Shown here piece by piece: positions 1 through 7,276 of a stretch of 7,276 nt of DNA. Source of the DNA: JBEBBU01 sp041158225. GTDB taxonomy: Bacteria > Pseudomonadota > Gammaproteobacteria > Methylococcales > Methylococcaceae. Each line of letters opens with the position of its first letter. Positions within the stretch are counted from its first letter, which is position 1. The notes below the pieces were generated by a model that saw only the letters and a list, made by a program, of their open reading frames with translations, was not told the DNA's origin and made no database searches. Location of the stretch: the NCBI GenBank assembly GCA_041158225.1, contig JBEBBU010000142.1:1-7276 (forward strand), written 5' to 3'. The translations under genes were made by a program, and so were the position numbers.

Positions 1-2615
1 ACTTTCCTGCCACCATCACTGAAGACCAGCTGCATCTGCACAGTAATCCCCTGCTGGCAGCCTGGGGCAAGCAGGGACGCGATTTTGTGCGTTTGCTGGA
101 TGAATGGGATGACCCTGAAAATACCCGACGCATCGGCTTCCAGAAGATTGATGTTTATCAGGAAGTACCAGAAGCGCAGGCCAATCTGTTGCAACAGGTA
201 CAGAACGCCATTCTCAATCTGGAACCTTTGCCATCGCCACCGACAACACGCACACCGGTTGCTTTAGAGGATCACTCCATCGCGTTTCACATCGCCCACA
301 GCCCGCAACGCGAAGTCGAGGTACTGCACGACCAGCTGCTCAGACTTTTTGATCACTCATCAGGCGTAGCCGCCACGCTGACACCCGCCGACGTCATCGT
401 CATGGTGCCCGACATTGACCGCTACGCCCCGCATATCGAAGCGGTCTTTGGCCAGTTTGACAGCCGGGACGCCCGCAACATTCCATTCAGTCTCGCCGAC
501 CGCCGGCAACGCGGACACAACCCGATACATGTAGCCCTGGAATACCTGCTGGGCCTGCCAGAAGCCCGCATCACCTCCAGCGAAATACTCGATCTGCTGG
601 ATCTGGACGCCGTACAGCAGCGCTTTGGACTGAGCAAAGACAGCATTCCGCTACTACGCCGCTGGATACTGGAATCCGGCGTGCGCTGGGGGCTGGATGC
701 CAGCCATCGGCATGCCCTGGAACTGGGGGCAGACCTGGCCCAGAACACCTGGCAGTTTGGTCTTGACCGCATGTTGCTCGGCTATTGCATGGGTCATGCC
801 GCCGACTACCACGAGATCACCCCCTATGATGAAATCGCCGGTATTGAAAGTGCGAATCTGGGGCCACTATGCCTGTTCATGCAGCGCATTGCCGACTACC
901 GCGCCGAACTCGCGTTACCCGCGACACCAGCTGAATGGGCCAAGCGCCTCGAAAATCTGTTCGACGCCTTTTTCAAAGCCGGCAACACCGCAGACCGTCG
1001 CAGCCTGGATCGACTCAAAACCAGTCTGGCGCAATGGCTGACTTACTGCCAGTCCGCGCAGCTTGAAGAAACCCTGCCCCTGGCGGTGGTGCGTGAAGCC
1101 TGGCTTTCCAGCCTGGACGAACCGGATTTAAGCCAGCGATTCCTGGCGGGTCGTGTCAATTTCTGCACACTGATGCCCATGCGCGCCATCCCCTTTAAAG
1201 TGGTCTGCCTGCTGGGCATGAACGATGGCGACTTTCCGCGCAGCCAGCCCCAGCGCACCTTTGATCTGATGCGCATACCCGGCGCTTACCGCCCGGGTGA
1301 TCGGGCACAGCGCGAAGACGACCGCTATATGTTCCTGGAAGCCCTGCTGTCTGCCCGTGAAAAACTGCTCATCAGCTGGGTGGGCAGAAGCATACGCGAT
1401 GACAGCGAAATACCCGCCTCGGTACTGGTCAGCCAGCTGCAGGATTACCTGCAATCCGGCTGGATGCTAGCGCAGGATCAGTCTCCATTGCTGGATCACC
1501 TGACCCTCAGCCATGCACTGCAACCCTTCAGTACCCGCTATTTCACCACACAGCAGGATGCACGCTGGTTCAGCTATGCCCATGAGTGGCGCACATCAGT
1601 GGCCACTGGCAGCCAGCCAGCCAGTACCTCACACGACAATCAGCTCCAGGCACCCAAAGAACTGGAAAGCGTATCGCTCAGAAAACTGGAGCGATTCCTC
1701 AAAAACCCGGTGACCTACTTCTTCAATGAACGATTGAGTGTGTATTTCGAAAATGAAGCCAGCAAAACTGAAGACAGCGAGTCCTTCGTGCTCGATCGCC
1801 TGCAGCAGCATGTTCTCGCCAACGATCTGCTCAAGGCCAGATTAAGTACGATACAGTCAGATGAAGACTATAGTCGCTATCTCACCACGCAGCGCCAGCA
1901 GGGCAGTTTGCCTCTGGCCGGATTTGGAGCGAACATCCAGATGGATCTGGATAAAAAAGCAGGGTTAGTGGCTGATCGTTACCAGAGTTTGCTTAAAGAA
2001 TGGGGCGAAGTCTTGCCACATCCCCATGCCATTCAGGGTATGGCGTTCGAACTGGGCGATCACCGGATCACGCTGGACGACTGGCTGACCCAACTCAGAC
2101 AGCATCGTCATGCAGCGGATCAATACGCCATCATCCAGACACGCCCATCTGCTGTGCTGAGCACGAAGGGTAAAATCAGCCATCACCATCTCACCAGCCT
2201 CTGGATCCAGCATCTTGCCGCCAATGCCGCCGACTTCAGGACTCAGTCCTATCTGGTGGGTACCGATAGCTGGATTGAGCTGGCTCCCATGACCAAGACA
2301 GACGCCCATAAGGTGCTGGAGACACTAGTGGCCGCCTGGTACGTATCACTTCAGGCACCATTGCCAGTGGCGCCTAAAACGGCCTTTGCCTACCTCTCAT
2401 CCGATAAAGAACCGCTGGCAGCTGCCCAAAAATCCTATGCCGGTGACGGCTACACCAGCGAAGGTGAAATGGGCTATGACGCCTATCTCAAACGCGCCTA
2501 TCCGAGCTTCGACGCCTTAACAAAAGCAGCAATAGACGGCAAACACTTCACTGACTGGCTTAACCTGCTCTATCAACCCCTGTTCAAAACAGCCAACGTA
2601 AAAGGAGAGCACTGA
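1..2615 (+). CDS. recC: RecBCD enzyme subunit RecC, 5'-truncated by window edge
   Basis: RecC is the non-catalytic subunit of RecBCD. In the family it holds RecB and RecD together, carries the pin that splits the duplex, and scans the 3' strand for Chi. The reading frame is open from base 3 to the TGA at 2613-2615 (870 codons). E. coli RecC is about 1122 aa, so roughly the first quarter lies outside. A GTG at 87 is an internal valine, not a start, because clear RecC sequence (NPLLAAWGKQGRDF) precedes it. Hallmarks include HSPQREVEVLHD (from 297), a highly conserved core at 1158-1241 containing TLMPMR, IPFKVVCLLG and MNDGDFPR, and DDRYMFLEALLSA (about 1317-1355). This core is a helicase fold without working ATPase motifs. 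From about 1660, RKLERFLKNPVTYFF opens the C-terminal nuclease-like fold, which in the family lacks catalytic residues. It overlaps recB by one base. Most known Chi-contacting residues lie in the missing N-terminal part, so Chi specificity cannot be judged here. Confidence 0.97.
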   Translation, partial: FPATITEDQLHLHSNPLLAAWGKQGRDFVRLLDEWDDPENTRRIGFQKIDVYQEVPEAQANLLQQVQNAILNLEPLPSPPTTRTPVALEDHSIAFHIAHSPQREVEVLHDQLLRLFDHSSGVAATLTPADVIVMVPDIDRYAPHIEAVFGQFDSRDARNIPFSLADRRQRGHNPIHVALEYLLGLPEARITSSEILDLLDLDAVQQRFGLSKDSIPLLRRWILESGVRWGLDASHRHALELGADLAQNTWQFGLDRMLLGYCMGHAADYHEITPYDEIAGIESANLGPLCLFMQRIADYRAELALPATPAEWAKRLENLFDAFFKAGNTADRRSLDRLKTSLAQWLTYCQSAQLEETLPLAVVREAWLSSLDEPDLSQRFLAGRVNFCTLMPMRAIPFKVVCLLGMNDGDFPRSQPQRTFDLMRIPGAYRPGDRAQREDDRYMFLEALLSAREKLLISWVGRSIRDDSEIPASVLVSQLQDYLQSGWMLAQDQSPLLDHLTLSHALQPFSTRYFTTQQDARWFSYAHEWRTSVATGSQPASTSHDNQLQAPKELESVSLRKLERFLKNPVTYFFNERLSVYFENEASKTEDSESFVLDRLQQHVLANDLLKARLSTIQSDEDYSRYLTTQRQQGSLPLAGFGANIQMDLDKKAGLVADRYQSLLKEWGEVLPHPHAIQGMAFELGDHRITLDDWLTQLRQHRHAADQYAIIQTRPSAVLSTKGKISHHHLTSLWIQHLAANAADFRTQSYLVGTDSWIELAPMTKTDAHKVLETLVAAWYVSLQAPLPVAPKTAFAYLSSDKEPLAAAQKSYAGDGYTSEGEMGYDAYLKRAYPSFDALTKAAIDGKHFTDWLNLLYQPLFKTANVKGEH
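2602..2607 (+). promoter_or_regulatory. Ribosome-binding site of recB
   Basis: AAGGAG lies seven bases before the ATG at 2615, inside the last codons of recC. The spacing supports the ATG at 2615 over the in-frame ATG two codons later at 2621, for which the gap would be 13 bases. The recC stop and recB start form TGATG, a typical arrangement for re-initiation by ribosomes finishing recC. Confidence 0.85.
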
Positions 2616-5600
2616 TGCCCATGCAACCATTAAATGCTCTCACCCTGCCCTTGCAGGGCATACAGCTCATAGAAGCCAGTGCCGGCACCGGAAAAACCTG
2701 GACCATCGCCGCCCTGTATGTGCGCCTGATCATCGGCCATGGTGACGCAGCGTTAGCCTTCAACCACGCCCTGCTGCCGCAGGACATATTGGTCGTGACG
2801 TTTACCGAAGCGGCCACGGCGGAGTTACGCGACCGCATACGCAGGCGCCTCACCGAAGCTGCTGACTGTTTCAGAGACGCTGCCCAACCCGATCCATTCA
2901 TGCAGCAACTGCTGGATGCCTACCCGGAGAGCAGCGTGCGTCTCGCGCATGCACACCGTCTGGCAGTCGCAGCCGATAGCATGGATGATGCGGCTATTTT
3001 CACCATTCATGGCTGGTGTAGCCGTATGCTGAAACAGCATGCCTTCGACAGTGGCGCACCCTTTATCCTGAACATTGAAGGTGAAGAAAAAGAACTGCTC
3101 AACGAATGCGTACGTGATTTCTGGCGCTCGGTGTTTTACCCTCTGGAGACAGAGGCCTGTCGCCTGGTCATGGAGATTACCCCCTCGCCAGATGCGCTGC
3201 AAAAACAGATCGGCAGCCTCATCAGGGAAACACCCGATGCGCTGGCGCAGCTTAGCGCCAATGGCGCCGCTGCGGTGAACGATGTATCAGGTATACAGGC
3301 TGCGATTGAAAACCATTTGGCTTACATGGAGCAACTGGCGCAGTTGGAACTGCACGCTCGCAATCTATGGCAAAAGCATCAGGATGAAATCGAGGGTATT
3401 CTGCAAATTGCCAGGCAATCCGGTCACTTAAATGGCAACTCCTATAGGAATTTTGATAATCGATTGCAGGCGTTCAGAAATTGGGCGACACAGGGCATCA
3501 CCATAGAAAATGACTGGTTTAAGCGATTTTCAACCGGTGGTTTCAAGCTCAACGCAGCAGCCAACGGTATCGAACCCGAACACTCTGCCTTCAGAGCCAT
3601 AGCAGACTGGCTGGAAGCCGGCGAACAGAATAATACCGCTGAAGCCTTCCACAACGCCATCCTCAGTGGTGCTGCTTTCTGGATCACTGACCGCTTTGCA
3701 AAAGAAAAAAACCGCTTGGCACGACTGGATTATAACGACCTGATCCACAAGCTGGATCTGGCCTTGCAGAATGGCGCCGCTGGCGAGCGACTGGCACAGA
3801 TTATACGCACCCAGTTTCCGGTAGCCATGATTGATGAGTTCCAGGATACCGATCCGGCGCAATACCGTATCTTTGAAACCATTTATGGTAGCGACGCTGC
3901 GCTGGATACGGCCTGGCTGATGATCGGCGATCCCAAACAGGCGATCTATGGCTTCCGTGGCGCCGATATTTTCACCTATCTGAAAGCACGTCAGCGCAGC
4001 GGCGTAGGCCATCACACCCTGGCAACCAATCATCGCTCAACCAGACCGCTGGTGGCCGCCGTGAACCAGTTGTTCGAGTTTGCCGATGGCCATGCAGCCG
4101 GAGCGTTTCTCTTCAGGCCAGATAACGATGCGGACAACCCGATGGCCTACCAGCCGGTGAATGCCAAAGGCCGCGACGAAGTCCTGATCATAGAGGGCGA
4201 GGAAGCAACCGCCCTGAACCTCTGGCACTATGCCAACGACCATGCAGCGATAGGTATCACCAGCTATCGCGCGAAAATGGCAGCTGTGTGCGCCAATGAA
4301 ATTGCGCGCCTGCTGACTCTGGGACAAAAGGGTCAGGCTTACTTTGCCCATAAGGATGCCACCCAACAGCCGCTCAAGGAAGCGGATATTGCCATTCTGG
4401 TACGCGATGGCACGGAGGCAGGCGCTATCCGCGCGGCACTGTTCCGGCGCGGCCTGCGCAGTGTTTACATGTCGGATCGGGATTCGGTCTATGACTCCCA
4501 GGAAGCCAGAGACTTGCTGGTCTGGTTGCGGGCCATGCTGTCACCGCAGGATGGGCGACTGCTGCGTGCTGTACTGGCAACGCATACTCTGGGTTTTGCT
4601 TACACCGAGATAGAACACCTGAGCACCGACGAAATTGCGCTGGACAGGCTGATCAGCCAATTCACGCATTATGGAGCACTGTGGAACGGCAAAGGTGTGC
4701 TGCCCGCCGTCCGGCAACTGATCATAGATCACCAGATCCCGGCGCGACTGATGCAACGGCCTGATGGTGAGCGTGCCCTGACCAATCTGCTGCATCTTGC
4801 CGAACTGTTGCAGACTGAAGGCGTGCAGCGGGATGGCGAACAGGGCCTGTTGCGCTTTTTTGAGGAAACGCTGCAACTGGACGGCCAGGCGGCAGAGGAT
4901 AGCGTCATCCGTCTGGAAAGTGATGCCGCGCTGATCAAGGTGATCACCATACACAAGTCCAAAGGACTGGAATATCCCCTGGTATTTCTGCCTTTTATCT
5001 GCAGCTATAAGGAAACCAATACGACCCGTTCCTCCTATTTCAAATATCACAATGAGCGTCAGGCCCTGTCGCTGGAGATGGTGAAGCTTGCCTCTGACCA
5101 GGCAATCAAACTGATGGATCGTGAACGGTTGCAGGAAGAATTGCGGCTGTTCTATGTCGCCGTGACGCGTGCACGCCATGCCTGCTGGCTAGGCATTGCT
5201 CCCATAAAGACGGGTAACGGCAACGCCTGTCAGATACATAAGGGTGCCATGGGCTATATCCTCGACGGTGGAGCAGAAATAAGCGCAGATGCACTGAGAC
5301 ATCATCTGGAACAACTGCAAAACGGCCATGCGGACATCCGGATTATCGATGCTGTTGACACCGATGAGGTACGTTATCAGGCAACAACAGCGTCAACGAC
5401 ACTAGCGCAAGCGCTCGACTTCAAAGGCACGTTCGAGAACTGGTGGATCGCCAGTTACAGTGCACTCAAGCTGGTAGAAGATAAGCACGCGGCTCAAGAT
5501 GAACAAGCCGCTCCTGTCCATGTGGAAGTGCTGTCAGCAGATACTTCGAGGGATGACCAGCATCAGGAAGAAGCCGACAGTCCAGACGATAATCTTCCCC

Positions 5601-6379
5601 CCCAAAGCGGTCAGCAGGCCGCCGCAGTCGCCATGCATGCTTTCCCGGCAGGACCTGAACATGGTGTATTCCTGCATGACTGGCTGGAAAGAGCTGCCTT
5701 GAAAGGATTCGATGTACTGGCCAGCGATGCCACACAACGTGAAAACCTGCTACAGGGCATGTTGAAAAACGGCCGTTACCAGGATTTTCAGGATACGCTG
5801 CGGCATTGGCTGGAACAGTTCATCAGCACGCCCTTCAAAACGCCGGCCGCAACCCTCACCCTGTCAGCACTGGCAGCCCGGGATTGCGTCACTGAGATGG
5901 AGTTCTGGATCGAGTCGCATCAGGTCAATGTCACACGGATGGACAGACTGATCAGCCAGGCGATTCTTCCGGGTGCAGAGCGTCCGGCACTGGGTTACAA
6001 CCTGCTGAACGGCATGCTCAAGGGGTTCATTGACCTGTTATTCCGGCATGACGGCAAGTACTATGTGGTTGACTACAAGTCCAACCGTCTGGGCAAAACC
6101 GATGCGGAGTATACCGAGGCCAACCTGAATGCTGCGATCCTGAAGAAACGCTATGACGTCCAGTATGTGCTGTATGTACTGGCACTGCACCGCTATCTGA
6201 AATCCAGACTCGGGGATGGCTATGACTACGAGACCCATATCGGAGGTGTCGTGTATTTCTTCCTGCGAGGACTGAAGGGGCCAACCCAGGGCGCGCATTA
6301 CAACCGGCCCGCAAAGGCCTTGATCGAGCAACTGGATGCCCTGTTTCAGGGACATAAGGAGATCGCTGATGCCCACTGA
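2615..6379 (+). CDS. recB: RecBCD enzyme subunit RecB, helicase-nuclease (exonuclease V beta)
   Basis: RecB is the 3'-5' helicase and only nuclease of RecBCD, and it loads RecA after Chi. All superfamily 1A motifs are visible: Walker A ASAGTGKT (residues 21-28), motif Ia VVTFTEAATAELRDR (60-74), FTIHGWCSRML (about 129-139), motif II DEFQDTD (407-413), motif III IGDPKQAIYGFRGAD (437-451), motif IV TNHRST (471-476), motif V ITIHKSKGLEYP (777-788) and motif VI FYVAVTRAR (846-854). The C-terminal PD-(D/E)XK nuclease has H1021, D1140 in GFIDLLF, D1153 and K1155 in VVDYKSN, and Q1183/Y1187 in the QxxxY motif. D1140, D1153 and K1155 have the same spacing as E. coli D1067, D1080 and K1082, so both activities should be intact. 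At 1254 aa it is about 75 aa longer than E. coli RecB (1180). The extra length falls in the helicase region, the linker and the nuclease domain. A 58-residue acidic linker (952-1009) precedes the nuclease. It overlaps recC by 1 base and recD by 11. Confidence 0.99.
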   Translation: MPMQPLNALTLPLQGIQLIEASAGTGKTWTIAALYVRLIIGHGDAALAFNHALLPQDILVVTFTEAATAELRDRIRRRLTEAADCFRDAAQPDPFMQQLLDAYPESSVRLAHAHRLAVAADSMDDAAIFTIHGWCSRMLKQHAFDSGAPFILNIEGEEKELLNECVRDFWRSVFYPLETEACRLVMEITPSPDALQKQIGSLIRETPDALAQLSANGAAAVNDVSGIQAAIENHLAYMEQLAQLELHARNLWQKHQDEIEGILQIARQSGHLNGNSYRNFDNRLQAFRNWATQGITIENDWFKRFSTGGFKLNAAANGIEPEHSAFRAIADWLEAGEQNNTAEAFHNAILSGAAFWITDRFAKEKNRLARLDYNDLIHKLDLALQNGAAGERLAQIIRTQFPVAMIDEFQDTDPAQYRIFETIYGSDAALDTAWLMIGDPKQAIYGFRGADIFTYLKARQRSGVGHHTLATNHRSTRPLVAAVNQLFEFADGHAAGAFLFRPDNDADNPMAYQPVNAKGRDEVLIIEGEEATALNLWHYANDHAAIGITSYRAKMAAVCANEIARLLTLGQKGQAYFAHKDATQQPLKEADIAILVRDGTEAGAIRAALFRRGLRSVYMSDRDSVYDSQEARDLLVWLRAMLSPQDGRLLRAVLATHTLGFAYTEIEHLSTDEIALDRLISQFTHYGALWNGKGVLPAVRQLIIDHQIPARLMQRPDGERALTNLLHLAELLQTEGVQRDGEQGLLRFFEETLQLDGQAAEDSVIRLESDAALIKVITIHKSKGLEYPLVFLPFICSYKETNTTRSSYFKYHNERQALSLEMVKLASDQAIKLMDRERLQEELRLFYVAVTRARHACWLGIAPIKTGNGNACQIHKGAMGYILDGGAEISADALRHHLEQLQNGHADIRIIDAVDTDEVRYQATTASTTLAQALDFKGTFENWWIASYSALKLVEDKHAAQDEQAAPVHVEVLSADTSRDDQHQEEADSPDDNLPPQSGQQAAAVAMHAFPAGPEHGVFLHDWLERAALKGFDVLASDATQRENLLQGMLKNGRYQDFQDTLRHWLEQFISTPFKTPAATLTLSALAARDCVTEMEFWIESHQVNVTRMDRLISQAILPGAERPALGYNLLNGMLKGFIDLLFRHDGKYYVVDYKSNRLGKTDAEYTEANLNAAILKKRYDVQYVLYVLALHRYLKSRLGDGYDYETHIGGVVYFFLRGLKGPTQGAHYNRPAKALIEQLDALFQGHKEIADAH
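4048..4055 (+). other. Perfect match to the E. coli Chi octamer
   Basis: GCTGGTGG occurs once, within recB codons for Pro-Leu-Val-Ala just after motif IV. In E. coli this octamer on the 3'-ended strand switches RecBCD from degradation to RecA loading. I found no perfect copy on the minus strand. Whether this organism uses the same Chi sequence is unknown, and the match may reflect common Leu-Val codons (CTG GTG). Confidence 0.4.
5597..5603 (+). repeat. C7 homopolymer tract in the recB linker
   Basis: Seven consecutive C residues lie in recB within the codons for the acidic, Pro-rich linker between helicase and nuclease domains (around N993-L994-P995-P996). The tract is a plausible slippage site. 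Slippage into either other frame ends translation early, at a TGA at 5656-5658 in the -1 frame and near 5702 in the +1 frame, before the nuclease catalytic residues. It could simply be a chance consequence of proline codons. Confidence 0.6.
6356..6361 (+). promoter_or_regulatory. Ribosome-binding site of recD
   Basis: AAGGAG lies seven bases before the ATG at 6369, inside the 3' end of recB. The motif and the spacing are the same as those in front of recB. Together with the 11-base gene overlap, this fixes the recD start and suggests translation coupled to recB. Confidence 0.85.
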
Positions 6380-7276
6380 TAGGCTGGAAGGTCTGGAGAC
6401 CTGGCTGAAAGCCGGTTGGCTGCGACCGATTGATTATGCCTTTGCAGTGTTTCTGCAACGGCAGGATCCGCAAGGAGATGGACTCGTGCTACTGGCCGCA
6501 GCGCTGGCCAGTTACCAGTATGGCAAAGGTCATATCTGCCTTGATTTGGCCAAGGTACTGGCCAATCCCGCTCACGTATTCGGGAGACCGGAACAGCCCG
6601 ATACGGCAACTACGCAGCCAATACCGCCCCTGCCCCTGCCCCTGCTTGATGGCATCGATCTCGCTGGCTGGCTGGCTGCACTTGGCGCTTCCGATCTGGT
6701 GGGTCACGCTAGCAGTCACCGGCCGCTGACACTGGATCACGGTCAAGTGTATCTGACCCGTAACTGGGTCAATGAGCAGACTGTAGCCACTGCAATTAAC
6801 CGCAGAAGTGAAGTCGTGACATCCGGACAGGCCGAATTCAAAGCACGGCTGGATGCCCTGTTCCCCCCATCCCAGACGGGTATGACACCGCCCTCCCCTG
6901 ACTGGCAGAAGATTGCCTGTGCGCTGGCGACCCAAGGTCGCATCCTGATCATCACAGGAGGCCCAGGCACCGGTAAAACCTTTACGGTAGTGCGTTTGCT
7001 GGCACTGTTACAGGGTGGAGATCAGGATAAACTGCGTATCCTGCTGGCTGCGCCGACCGGTAAGGCAGCGGCTCGCCTGACCGAATCGATTGCTGATGCC
7101 ATGGCCTCCTTACCTGACAGCCTGCGCGACAGGATTCCCTCGAAAGCCATGACGCTGCATCAGTTACTGGGCTCCAGAAAGCATTCGCGGCATTTCAGGT
7201 ATAACCAGGAGCAGCCATTGCAGGCTGATGTGGTCGTGGTGGATGAAGCCTCGATGATCGACCTTGAAATGATGGC
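6369..7276 (+). CDS. recD: RecBCD enzyme subunit RecD, 5'-3' helicase, 3'-truncated by window edge
   Basis: RecD is the superfamily 1B helicase motor of RecBCD; it moves 5'-3' and is needed for nuclease activity and its control at Chi. The frame is open from ATG 6369 to the window end, giving 302 codons of a protein that is about 608 aa in E. coli. The N-terminal domain is recognisable from WLRPIDYAFAV (about 17-27), GHICLDLA (57-64) and YLTRNWVNEQTVA (about 125-137). The helicase core begins with Walker A GGPGTGKT (197-204), followed by motif Ia APTGKAAARLTES (228-240), the TLHQLLG element and Walker B DEASMID (292-298). The Walker lysine is K203, against K177 in E. coli, so the N-terminal region is about 26 residues longer. 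That region contains a Pro-Leu repeat and a GCTG repeat tract. It overlaps recB by 11 bases. Motifs III to VI lie outside the window, so completeness cannot be confirmed. Confidence 0.98.
   Translation, partial: MPTDRLEGLETWLKAGWLRPIDYAFAVFLQRQDPQGDGLVLLAAALASYQYGKGHICLDLAKVLANPAHVFGRPEQPDTATTQPIPPLPLPLLDGIDLAGWLAALGASDLVGHASSHRPLTLDHGQVYLTRNWVNEQTVATAINRRSEVVTSGQAEFKARLDALFPPSQTGMTPPSPDWQKIACALATQGRILIITGGPGTGKTFTVVRLLALLQGGDQDKLRILLAAPTGKAAARLTESIADAMASLPDSLRDRIPSKAMTLHQLLGSRKHSRHFRYNQEQPLQADVVVVDEASMIDLEMM
6627..6644 (+). repeat. Three tandem copies of CCCCTG in recD
   Basis: The hexamer is repeated exactly three times and encodes Pro-Leu three times (RecD residues 87-92), preceded by another proline. 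The unit is a multiple of three, so copy-number change would keep frame and alter only the length of the segment between two N-terminal subregions. Confidence 0.85.
6663..6678 (+). repeat. Four tandem copies of GCTG in recD
   Basis: A perfect 16-base tetranucleotide tract lies 18 bases after the CCCCTG repeat, in codons for Ala-Gly-Trp-Leu-Ala-Ala of the RecD N-terminal domain. Gain or loss of one unit would shift the frame ahead of the whole helicase core. Four units is short compared with known phase-variable tetranucleotide tracts, so instability is uncertain. Confidence 0.8.

Noticed and set aside
87..89. GTG as a possible start of the first gene
   Set aside because: The frame is open to the window edge and the residues before it are good RecC sequence, so this is an internal valine of a truncated gene.
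2621..2623. Second in-frame ATG as the recB start
   Set aside because: The AAGGAG site is seven bases from the first ATG but 13 from this one, and the first ATG also gives the TGATG overlap.
3243..3260. Inverted repeat TGGCGC-6-GCGCCA inside recB, considered as a terminator or regulatory hairpin
   Set aside because: There is no T-run after it, it sits in the middle of an intact coding frame, and short GC-rich palindromes arise easily at Ala and Gly codons.
3530..4033. Antisense open frame of 167 codons opposite recB motifs II to IV
   Set aside because: It overlaps the most constrained part of recB and its translation resembles no protein family I recognise.
4541..5179. Antisense open frame of 212 codons opposite recB
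   Set aside because: It lies wholly within conserved recB helicase sequence, has no recognisable domain or convincing ribosome-binding site, and fits a shadow of the codon bias of recB.
6430..6729. Plus-strand 99-codon open frame overlapping recD
   Set aside because: The recD frame here gives clear RecD N-terminal motifs; this frame gives a composition without recognisable motifs and stops before the Walker A region.
6489..6935. Antisense 148-codon open frame opposite recD
   Set aside because: It is fully contained in the recD N-terminal coding region, with no family resemblance or initiation signal.
1..7276. An undescribed accessory or defence system hidden in the window
   Set aside because: The three RecBCD genes account for every base. 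RecBCD itself degrades phage DNA, but it is a well-known system, and I see no inserted genes, mobile-element ends or compositional break.

Overview
The window is almost entirely filled by three consecutive plus-strand genes for the RecBCD (exonuclease V) DNA-repair helicase-nuclease, in the order recC - recB - recD. recC lacks its 5' end, recB is complete, and recD runs off the 3' edge. There is no intergenic space: recC and recB share one base, and recB and recD overlap by 11 bases. Each downstream gene has a strong AAGGAG ribosome-binding site inside the end of the gene before it. I see no RNA gene, mobile element, CRISPR array, internal promoter or terminator.

The organism is most likely a proteobacterium, gamma or beta class. 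All three products resemble enterobacterial RecC, RecB and RecD over their whole visible lengths, and G+C is moderate (roughly mid-50s percent by eye). Unlike E. coli, where ptrA lies between recC and recB, the genes here are directly joined. I cannot name the genus from the sequence alone.

Layout: 1-2615 holds the last 870 codons of recC, including the diverged helicase-like core and the C-terminal nuclease-like fold. 2615-6379 holds recB (1254 aa), a UvrD/Rep-type 3'-5' helicase joined by an extended acidic linker to a PD-(D/E)XK nuclease with all expected catalytic residues. 6369-7276 holds the first 302 codons of recD, through the Walker A and DEAS (Walker B) motifs of its 5'-3' helicase domain.

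From what is known of the family, the three proteins form a heterotrimer that binds double-stranded DNA ends. RecB and RecD drive along opposite strands, RecC splits the duplex and reads Chi, and the RecB nuclease degrades DNA until Chi switches the enzyme to RecA loading. The overlaps suggest translational coupling, which would suit production of a fixed-ratio complex. This is an ordinary housekeeping repair region and I found no convincing undescribed system. The observations worth a second look are small: the compact gene fusion-like layout, a long RecB linker containing a C7 tract, short tandem repeats in an enlarged RecD N-terminal region, and a perfect E. coli-type Chi octamer inside recB.
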